From contig JACDAO010000292.1 of NCBI GenBank assembly GCA_013695405.1, positions 1 through 5,819 on the forward strand: a DNA stretch of 5,819 nucleotides. The letters are read 5' to 3'. Position numbers and translations under genes: made by a program. The notes beneath the pieces are model-generated. The model did no database searches and was not told the DNA's origin. It worked only from the letters and a program-made list of their open reading frames with translations. Shown here in pieces: positions 1 to 5,702 of the stretch; within the stretch, counting starts at the first letter, position 1; every line of letters starts with the position of its first letter. The stretch comes from Acidobacteriota bacterium (lineage in GTDB: Bacteria; Acidobacteriota; Vicinamibacteria; Vicinamibacterales; Vicinamibacteraceae).

Positions 1-797
1 GTGATTCCGGCGCGACTGGCGGCGTCGGCGAATGCCGCGCCATCCAGGATCAGCGTACGCCCGGCGTCTATCGAGAGCAGCCTGATTCCCGCGTCCTGCA
101 AGACCGCCACGGTCGGCAGCCCGACCACGGGCACGTCGAAGCGCATGTCCTGGTCCGGCTTCGCTACCTTAATGACGCAGGCGCCAGGGCCGGCGATTCG
201 ACCGCCGCGGCGGATCGTCTCATCGGTCCCCTCCATCGCCTCGACGGCCACCACCGCGCGGTCCTTGACGACCAGGGTCTGGCCGATGTCCAGCCCGGCG
301 ACCGCGTCGGCCATCGTGTAGCCGAACGCCAGGTCGGCTTGCGCGGACTCGTCGGGCACCGGCCCGGCCAGATGCCCGTCGCCAGCCACCAGCGGTTGCA
401 GGAACGAGGTCGAGTCGAGCAGTTCGATGCCCTTGCCCTCGAGGACGTCGGCGATCGCCGCAATCAGCGCGTCGGTCGATTTGGCGCGTAGTCGCAGCAG
501 CACTTGCAGCAGCGTCCAGTCGGGCACGATGTTGGCGAACAGCTTGGCGTGCTTGACCTGCCCGGCCATGACCGCCTGCCGGCAGCCCGCGTCCTGGAGG
601 ATCTGGATGCAGGTGCCGAGCTGACCGAGCGACACCGTGTGCAGCGGCACCTGATGCGACGCCGCCAGCGCGACCAGGTCGGGGCCGGTCTCCTCCCTGA
701 CGGCCACCACGGTCACCGCGTGGCCTAGCGACCGCGCCGCCTCGAGCACGAGCAGCGGGAACCGGCCATTGCCGGCGATCAGTCCGAGGGGGGCCAT
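1..797 (-). CDS. lpxI: UDP-2,3-diacylglucosamine pyrophosphatase LpxI (3' end cut by window edge)
   Basis: LpxI (DUF1009 family) hydrolyses UDP-2,3-diacylglucosamine to lipid X and UMP in the cytoplasm. It is the non-homologous alternative to LpxH in the lipid A pathway. The frame is open from ATG 797-795 to the window edge, giving 265 residues without a stop. The family is usually about 270-290 residues, so only a short C-terminal tail should be missing. Family hallmarks are visible: the N-terminal GLIAGNGRFPLL (residues 5-16), MAGQVKHAKLF (77-87), the C-terminal-domain stretch LDIGQTLVVKD (169-179) followed by AVEAMEGTDETIRRGG (184-199), and KVAKPDQDMRFDVPVVGLPT (210-229). The start lies 14 bases after the fabZ-lpxA stop, which fits translational coupling. 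I see no Shine-Dalgarno in the GC-rich spacer, but the N-terminus matches the family, so the ATG is probably right. Recognition is by motif memory; the 3' boundary is not visible. Confidence 0.95.
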   Translation of the reverse strand, partial: MAPLGLIAGNGRFPLLVLEAARSLGHAVTVVAVREETGPDLVALAASHQVPLHTVSLGQLGTCIQILQDAGCRQAVMAGQVKHAKLFANIVPDWTLLQVLLRLRAKSTDALIAAIADVLEGKGIELLDSTSFLQPLVAGDGHLAGPVPDESAQADLAFGYTMADAVAGLDIGQTLVVKDRAVVAVEAMEGTDETIRRGGRIAGPGACVIKVAKPDQDMRFDVPVVGLPTVAVLQDAGIRLLSIDAGRTLILDGAAFADAASRAGI

Positions 798-811
798 GGC
801 GGGCGGCCGCG

Positions 812-2074
812 CTACTCGTCGGGCGAGACGTCCTCGAGCCGACGGGTCGCGCGGCGCAGGATCACCCCGCGCTTGGAGCCGCGGATGAAGTCGATCAGGT
901 ACTGGACCTCGGCGCAGCTCAGCTCGGGATCGTTCTCGATCTGGGCCAGCGCGCGGGTCGTGTTCAACTTCGAGAGCAGCAGGTAGCGATAGGCATGCCG
1001 CAGCCGTGTCACCACCTCGGAGGTGAAGCCGCGCCGCATCAGGCCGACTGTGTTCAGGCCGTAGTTGCGCGCCCGGTTGCCGACTGTCTTGGCAAATGGC
1101 AGGGCGTCTTTGGTGACCACCGAGTAGCCGCCAATGAAGGCGTAACTGCCGATCCGGCAGAACTGGTGCACGCCCGAGAACGCGCTGATCGTGGCGTAGT
1201 CCTCGACCTGCACGTGGCCGCCGAGCGTCGCGCCGTTGCCGAAGATGGTGTGGTGACCGACGCGGCAGTCGTGCGCGACGTGCGAGTAGGCCATGAACAG
1301 GTTGTGGTCGCCGATCCTGGTGACGCCGCCGCCGCCAGCGGTGCCGCGGTGGATCGTCACGAACTCACGGAAGACGTTGAAGGCGCCGATCTCGAGGCGG
1401 GTCGGCTCGCCGCGGAACTTGGTATCCTGCGGGATCAGGCCGATCGACGCGTACGGGAACACCTCGGTGCCCTCGCCAATCGAGGTCCAGCCTTCGACGA
1501 TCGCGCCCGCGCCGATCTTGCAGCGCGGCCCGATCGTCACGTGTGGCCCAATCACTGCGCCGGGCGCCACCACCGTGCCGGCCCCAATCGAGGCGCCGAC
1601 CTCGACGATGGCGGTCGGGTGGATGATCGCCGGCTCCGGCTCGATCGCCAGCACCAGCGTGCCCTCGGCGACGATTTGATCTTCGACGAAGGCGACCCCG
1701 CGAACCCGCGCCATGGTGCTGCGGCGCCGCTCGATGCTCAACTCGAGGCGGACGCAATCGCCAGGGCCGACCGGCCGGCGGAACTTGGCCCCGTCGACGC
1801 CGCGCAGGGAGGTGCGCTGCGGCAGGATGGTGCCGTCGGTGGACTGCAGCAGCAGCACGCTGGCCGCCTGCGCCATCGACTCGATCATCAGCACGCCCGG
1901 CATCAGCGGCGCGCCGGGAAAATGGCCCTGGAAGAAGCCCTCGTTGATTGTGACGTTCTTGATCGCCACCACTCGCTCACCGGCGATGAACTCGGTGACC
2001 GCATCGACCATCTGCAAGGGAAAGCGAGAACTCAGCCGGTCGACGACAGGTGGGAGGTTGATGGACACGGGCAT
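812..2074 (-). CDS. fabZ-lpxA: Fused 3-hydroxyacyl-ACP dehydratase FabZ / UDP-N-acetylglucosamine acyltransferase LpxA
   Basis: One uninterrupted 420-residue frame holds two complete cytoplasmic enzymes. Residues 1-143 are FabZ, a hotdog-fold dehydratase of fatty acid synthesis, with NEGFFQGHFPGAPLMPGVLM at 44-63. His51 and Glu65 match catalytic His54 and Glu68 of E. coli FabZ. Residues about 150-406 are LpxA, which moves a 3-hydroxyacyl chain from ACP to UDP-GlcNAc. It starts at HPTAIVEVGASIG (152-164) and carries left-handed beta-helix hexapeptides, QDTKFRGEPTRLEIG (216-230) and HRGT (242-245). His265, His268, His287 and His303 equal E. coli LpxA His122, catalytic His125, His144 and His160 at a constant offset of 143. 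The C-terminal helical domain includes GLMRRGF (344-350), and the last ~14 residues extend beyond E. coli LpxA. The stop is TAG at 814-812. ATG 2074 has no good Shine-Dalgarno; a GTG at codon 3 (2068-2066), preceded by GAG six bases upstream, is an alternative start. Confidence 0.97.
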   Translation of the reverse strand: MPVSINLPPVVDRLSSRFPLQMVDAVTEFIAGERVVAIKNVTINEGFFQGHFPGAPLMPGVLMIESMAQAASVLLLQSTDGTILPQRTSLRGVDGAKFRRPVGPGDCVRLELSIERRRSTMARVRGVAFVEDQIVAEGTLVLAIEPEPAIIHPTAIVEVGASIGAGTVVAPGAVIGPHVTIGPRCKIGAGAIVEGWTSIGEGTEVFPYASIGLIPQDTKFRGEPTRLEIGAFNVFREFVTIHRGTAGGGGVTRIGDHNLFMAYSHVAHDCRVGHHTIFGNGATLGGHVQVEDYATISAFSGVHQFCRIGSYAFIGGYSVVTKDALPFAKTVGNRARNYGLNTVGLMRRGFTSEVVTRLRHAYRYLLLSKLNTTRALAQIENDPELSCAEVQYLIDFIRGSKRGVILRRATRRLEDVSPDE

Positions 2075-2097
2075 CTCGAGGTCGCCGGTGGACAGGC

Positions 2098-2134
2098 GGC
2101 CCGACCGGCCGGCGCAGCGCGCCGGAGTCGGGCC
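2098..2134 (-). other. Two-part GC-rich RNA hairpin in the skp to fabZ-lpxA spacer
   Basis: Between the skp stop and the fabZ-lpxA start the sequence forms an imperfect inverted repeat. The outer 8-bp arms are 2098-2105 (GGCCCGAC on plus) and 2127-2134 (GTCGGGCC). The inner 7-bp arms are 2109-2115 (CCGGCGC) and 2119-2125 (GCGCCGG) around a 3-base loop. A 3-base bulge (2106-2108) faces a single base (2126). All 15 pairs are Watson-Crick. No T-run follows on the transcribed strand, so it is not a standard intrinsic terminator. A role in mRNA stability, partial termination or translational control is inference. In a genome this rich in G+C some chance hairpins are expected, but 15 pairs in 37 bases inside a 75-base spacer is notable. 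Confidence 0.55.
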
Positions 2135-2149
2135 GTCAAGGCGGGTCGA

Positions 2150-2809
2150 CTACTTGGCTGCCGGCGCGGTGGCGGCGTCGAGCGCGGTCACGACGTCGGC
2201 CGTCACGTTCAGGCCCGAGTCCACCCAGACCACGCCGGCGTCGGCGATGCTGAGGATGAACTGCAGGTTCTTGGCCTTGGCCACCTGCTCGATGATCGGC
2301 AGCAGGCGCTGCTGGAAGGTCACCTGCAGTTCCTGCGTGAACTCCTGCACTTCCTGCTGCGCGTCCTGAGTCGCACGCTGCAGTTCGACCTGCAGCCGCT
2401 CCACTTCCTTCTGCTGCCCGCCACGGGCCGCGTCGCTCAGCACCGAACCGCCCTGTTCGAGCTTCTGCTGCGCCGCCTGCAACTGCTTCTGCCGGCCCTC
2501 GAGGTCGGACTGCTTCTTGGCTTGGAATTCCTTGATCTTGGCGCCCGCCGCCTGGCCTTCGCGGCTCTGGGTGGCGATGCCGTTCAGATCGACGTAGGCA
2601 ATCCTGGCGCCCTCGGGGAACGGACGCGGCGGCGACGCCGGTTGCGTCATCGCGGGCTGCGTCATCGCGGGCTGCGCGGGAGCGGGTCGCGCGGGCGCCG
2701 GTTGGGTGGTGGCCGGTGCCGCAGCCCCTGGTTTCGCAGGCGTTTGCGCAGCGACCGGACCGGCCACCAGCATCAGGCACGTCGTGGAGACGGCAATCAC
2801 GAACTTCAT
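2150..2809 (-). CDS. skp: Periplasmic chaperone Skp/OmpH family, with Pro/Ala-rich N-terminal linker
   Basis: Skp is a trimeric periplasmic holdase that binds unfolded outer-membrane proteins after Sec export and passes them to the BAM complex. The 219-residue product starts with a Sec signal peptide (MKFVIAVSTT, then a hydrophobic stretch), with likely signal peptidase I cleavage after VAA at residue 21. Residues 22-66 are a low-complexity Pro/Ala/Gln/Thr linker. The OmpH core follows: first beta strand ARIAYVDLNGIATQS (68-82), a long Gln/Glu/Lys-rich coiled-coil hairpin (about 85-175), and the closing strands LQFILSIADAGVVWVDSGLN (182-201) and a short helix. E. coli Skp is about 161 residues; most of the difference is the linker. 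Start 2809 is chosen because a clear Shine-Dalgarno precedes it and it begins the signal peptide; the open frame extends upstream into bamA but without family similarity. It sits 73 bases after bamA, its functional partner. Stop is TAG. Confidence 0.92.
   Translation of the reverse strand: MKFVIAVSTTCLMLVAGPVAAQTPAKPGAAAPATTQPAPARPAPAQPAMTQPAMTQPASPPRPFPEGARIAYVDLNGIATQSREGQAAGAKIKEFQAKKQSDLEGRQKQLQAAQQKLEQGGSVLSDAARGGQQKEVERLQVELQRATQDAQQEVQEFTQELQVTFQQRLLPIIEQVAKAKNLQFILSIADAGVVWVDSGLNVTADVVTALDAATAPAAK
2643..2672 (-). repeat. Perfect 15-bp tandem duplication encoding QPAMT-QPAMT in Skp linker
   Basis: The plus-strand unit TGCGTCATCGCGGGC occurs twice back to back (2643-2657 and 2658-2672), followed by a decayed partial copy starting TGCGCGGG. 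In the skp frame each copy encodes five residues, giving PAMTQPAMTQPA around residues 47-58. The unit length is a multiple of three, so copy-number change would keep the frame. It lies in the disordered Pro/Ala linker, not in the chaperone core. Confidence 0.9.
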
Positions 2810-2815
2810 GGACAA

Positions 2816-2825
2816 CTTTCCTTTC
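2816..2825 (-). promoter_or_regulatory. Shine-Dalgarno of skp
   Basis: The transcribed strand reads GAAAGGAAAG here. The core AAGGA (2823-2819) is nine bases from the ATG at 2809-2807. It is the only strong ribosome binding site in the window and decides the skp start over the longer upstream open frame. Confidence 0.75.
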
Positions 2826-2835
2826 GACCCGACAG

Positions 2836-2854
2836 GGACCCGGCTGCCGGGCCC
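2836..2854 (-). other. GC hairpin in the bamA to skp spacer
   Basis: On the transcribed strand GGGCCCGG (2854-2847) pairs with CCGGGTCC (2843-2836) around a CAG loop. This gives an 8-bp stem with one G-U pair. It lies after the bamA stop and about ten bases before the skp Shine-Dalgarno. No T-run follows, so an intrinsic terminator is unlikely; it could protect the bamA 3' end or tune the bamA to skp ratio, which is inference. Confidence 0.45.
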
Positions 2855-2882
2855 GCCACATTGAACCACACCCGCGCTCCGG

Positions 2883-5702
2883 CTAGAACGTCGAGCCCAC
2901 CGCGAACCGGAACTGGAACTTCCTGGCCGGGGTGTAATCGTTGTTGAGCACGCCGTCACGCTGCGGGTTTGCCGCGAAGATCAGGCGGAACGGCACGTTG
3001 AGTACCGGCATGAAGAACCGCACCTCGGCGCCGGTCGAGGTCTTGAACTCGTTGAAGGCGAAGCGCTCGCGGCTGTCGCGCACCTGCCCGGCATCGTAGA
3101 ACAGCACCAGCCGGACCGGGCCGGCGATGCTGATCAGGTACTCGGCGTTGAACAGCAAACTCTTGTTGCCACCGAGCACGACGCCACTGCCCGGGTTGTC
3201 GACCGTGCCGACGTCGCGCGGGCCGATGCTGCGGACATCGAAGCCGCGCACGCTGAACTCTCCGCCCTGGACCAGGCGCTCGAAGATCGGCAACGGCAGC
3301 GTGTCGCCATAGGCGCGAATGTACTCGCCCTCGACGCGGAAGCCGAACGACGTGCGGCGCGTGTGCTGCAGGAACTGCGCGTACTCGATCCGCGGCTTGA
3401 GGAATTTGGTGTTGCCACCGAGGCCGGCCACGTCCATTGACGCGGTGAAGCGCGTGCCGGTGTTCGGGAAGATCGGGTTGTCGACCGTGTTGTGAACGAA
3501 GCTCGGGACGAACTTGCTGATCGTGCGTGCGCCGCCCGGCAAACAGGTGCGGCCGCCCGCGGGGTTCTCGACGGTCGGCGGCGCGTCCTGGCACCGTAGC
3601 AGCAGCGAGTCCTGCAGGAACGGGTTGCGGCCGATCACCGACTCGTCGGTGAAGGCCGACGCCAGATCACTGATCGTCACCCGCTCGAAGCTGTACTGCA
3701 TGAAGGTGCGCGTGAAGTTGGCAACCGGGAAGCCCCACACCGTGTTCACGCCGGTGGTCTGCTGCGTGAAGGCCCCGATGTACTGGATGCCGCGCCGTGA
3801 GACATCGATGCCGGCGGTGATCGGGCGATCGAACAGGTACGGCTCGGTGAAGGCGACCTGGTAGAACTGGGTCCGCGAGCCGGCTGCCAGCGACAGCGAC
3901 AGCGTCTCGCCGCGGCCGAGGAAGTTGGAGGTCGCAAAGGCCAGCTGACCGAAGAACCCTTCGAACTGCGAGATGCCGGCACCGAAGGTCAGCTGGTTGC
4001 GGTTCTGTTCCTGCAGGCTCAGGGTGACGTCGACCTTGTTCTTCTCGCCCTCGGTCTTCTTGACGTCGATCCCTTCCTTGCCTTCTTCGAGCTGCTTGAA
4101 GTACCCGAGCTGGTTGAGGCGCCGGACGCTGTTCTTGAGCGCTTCGGTGTTGAAGACGCCACCTTCGAGCAGGTTCAGTTCGCGGCGAATCACGTTGTCG
4201 CGCGTCGTCGAGTTGCCGATGAAGGTGATCCGGTTGATGAAGTACTGCTCGCCCTCCTGCATCCGCATTGTCACGTCGACGACCGGCGGGCCGTTGGGCG
4301 CGGCGCCGTCGGCGAGGAACTGTTCGGGATTGGCGGGGTCGACCAGGTCGAGCGGCTTGAGGTCCGGGAAGCCGGTGAATTCGAAGTACCCGCCCATGCC
4401 ATACAGCTCGCGGGCCTTCTCGAGGCCCTTGCGAACCTTCTTCTCGGAGTAGTAGTCGCCGGCCTTGAGCTTGAAGATCGGCTGCAGCGCCTCGCCCTTG
4501 ACCACGGTGTTGCCTTCGAAGGCAAAGGTACCCACACGATAGCGCCGCCCTTCGGTGACCGGAATGCGCAGCTGCACGGCGCGGGTCTCGCCGTTCTGCG
4601 AGGTCTCGAGGGTGCGGATCTCGGGTTGCCCGACCCGGGCCGCAATGTAACCCTCCTCTCGGTACAGGCTGCGGACGTTCTCGGCGTCTTCCTCGAACTT
4701 GGCCTGCTGATAGACGCCCTTGCCGGTGAGGAAGGACAGGAAGTTACGCTCCTTGTTCTCCTTCATCGCCCGCTTCAACTTGCCATCGCCCATCGCCGTG
4801 TTGCCGACGAAATCGATGTCGCGGATCTGCACCTTCGGGCCGTCGACGATGTTGAAGGACAGGTTGACCAGCTTCGGCCCCCCGGCGACCGGCGTCACCA
4901 CGTGCGAGACCTCGGCATCGAGATAGCCCTTCTCGGCGAGCATCTCGCGGACCACGCTCTCGACGCGGCGGATCTGGCCGGGGTCGATGAACGAGTCGAG
5001 GCGAATCACGTTGTTGATCTCGCGCAGTTTCTCGTCGACCTTGGTCGACTCGATCTTCTTGCTGCCGACGTACTCGACGATCTTGACGCGCTGCCGCTCT
5101 TCCATCCGGAAGCGCACGTACTTGCCGACCACGCCGTTGGGATACGGCGTGTCGAGCACCTCGACGGCGAGGTCGTCGAGGAAGTTGGTAGCCCACAGCC
5201 GGCGGAAGTCCTCGACGAGATCCTGCTCGACCTCCGCCGTGAATGGCACCCAGGCGTTCTGCGACGGGCGGCTGCCGCGGGCCTTGACGTAGAACAGGTA
5301 GGTCTCGAACTCGATCGCCGAGACGTTGCCCTGGGTCGGGAAACAGAGTTCGACCTGCCGCAGCACGGCGCCGGAGTTGGCCGGGGGCTGGGCCGAGGCG
5401 CTGGTCGCGGCGATCGGCTGACAGCCGTCAGTGTCGAGCACGCTCTTGACCACCGTCTCGGTCGGAGTCGGGGCCGGCGTGTCCTGACTGAGCGGCGGGA
5501 CGGCGACTGGCGCGGGCGTCGTGCCCGGCCCGGTCGGCACCACATCGGGCGGCGGTGCCGGAGACTGCGGCGTCGTCGGCAGGGGCGGCTGAGGGGCCGA
5601 GGGCGGCTTCTGGGGCGAGGTCTGCGGCTGGGCCGACGCGGACGCGGCCGACAGCGCCCAGAGGGCCAGACCCAGCACCCTGGCAGGGGTCACAATTCTC
5701 AT
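2883..5702 (-). CDS. bamA: Outer membrane protein assembly factor BamA (five POTRA domains plus beta barrel)
   Basis: BamA (Omp85 family) folds and inserts beta barrels into the outer membrane. The 939-residue product has a signal peptide (MRIVTPARVLGLALWALSA, likely cut after ASA at residue 24) and a Pro-rich stretch at 25-82. Five POTRA repeats follow at about 115-203, 204-291, 292-387, 388-487 and 488-568; POTRA 3-5 show the typical strand openings DIDFVGNT (295-302), TFAFEGNT (392-399) and RITFIGNS (491-498). The 16-strand barrel spans about 570-939, with NFLGRGE (593-599), the conserved loop-6 motif GGEFSVRGFD (813-822) and a terminal Phe ending the beta-signal FRFAVGSTF. E. coli BamA is about 810 residues; the extra length is mainly the Pro-rich region, a longer POTRA4 and barrel loops. 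Start 5702 begins the signal peptide but lacks a Shine-Dalgarno; ATG 5735 would add 11 residues and is a fair alternative. Stop is TAG at 2885-2883. No lipoprotein partner gene is in the window. Confidence 0.97.
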   Translation of the reverse strand: MRIVTPARVLGLALWALSAASASAQPQTSPQKPPSAPQPPLPTTPQSPAPPPDVVPTGPGTTPAPVAVPPLSQDTPAPTPTETVVKSVLDTDGCQPIAATSASAQPPANSGAVLRQVELCFPTQGNVSAIEFETYLFYVKARGSRPSQNAWVPFTAEVEQDLVEDFRRLWATNFLDDLAVEVLDTPYPNGVVGKYVRFRMEERQRVKIVEYVGSKKIESTKVDEKLREINNVIRLDSFIDPGQIRRVESVVREMLAEKGYLDAEVSHVVTPVAGGPKLVNLSFNIVDGPKVQIRDIDFVGNTAMGDGKLKRAMKENKERNFLSFLTGKGVYQQAKFEEDAENVRSLYREEGYIAARVGQPEIRTLETSQNGETRAVQLRIPVTEGRRYRVGTFAFEGNTVVKGEALQPIFKLKAGDYYSEKKVRKGLEKARELYGMGGYFEFTGFPDLKPLDLVDPANPEQFLADGAAPNGPPVVDVTMRMQEGEQYFINRITFIGNSTTRDNVIRRELNLLEGGVFNTEALKNSVRRLNQLGYFKQLEEGKEGIDVKKTEGEKNKVDVTLSLQEQNRNQLTFGAGISQFEGFFGQLAFATSNFLGRGETLSLSLAAGSRTQFYQVAFTEPYLFDRPITAGIDVSRRGIQYIGAFTQQTTGVNTVWGFPVANFTRTFMQYSFERVTISDLASAFTDESVIGRNPFLQDSLLLRCQDAPPTVENPAGGRTCLPGGARTISKFVPSFVHNTVDNPIFPNTGTRFTASMDVAGLGGNTKFLKPRIEYAQFLQHTRRTSFGFRVEGEYIRAYGDTLPLPIFERLVQGGEFSVRGFDVRSIGPRDVGTVDNPGSGVVLGGNKSLLFNAEYLISIAGPVRLVLFYDAGQVRDSRERFAFNEFKTSTGAEVRFFMPVLNVPFRLIFAANPQRDGVLNNDYTPARKFQFRFAVGSTF

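Noticed and set aside
803..810. GCGGCCGC palindrome between fabZ-lpxA and lpxI
   Set aside because: An eight-base GC palindrome is common in G+C-rich DNA and no other feature points to a binding site.
2098..2134. Intrinsic terminator after skp
   Set aside because: The hairpin is strong, but no run of T follows on the transcribed strand and the next gene is needed in the same pathway.
2136..2861. A 241-codon minus-strand frame overlapping skp in another frame
   Set aside because: Its composition (Arg, Ala, Gly) is that of a frame-shifted shadow, and the skp frame has the signal peptide and OmpH core.
995..2947. A 650-codon open frame on the plus strand, opposite fabZ-lpxA and skp
   Set aside because: Its translation is dominated by Arg, Ala, Asp, His and Gly without domain features, and it lies antisense to two well-recognised genes. 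Long antisense frames are expected in high-G+C coding DNA.
2810..2959. Upstream extension of the skp frame by 50 residues, overlapping bamA
   Set aside because: The extension is Ser/Arg/Gly-rich and would place the signal peptide inside the protein; a strong Shine-Dalgarno supports the start at 2809.
5385..5642. Repeated SASAQP in BamA (residues 21-26 and 101-106)
   Set aside because: The shared nucleotide stretch is only about 11 bases in Ala/Ser/Pro-rich sequence, so chance is the simpler explanation.
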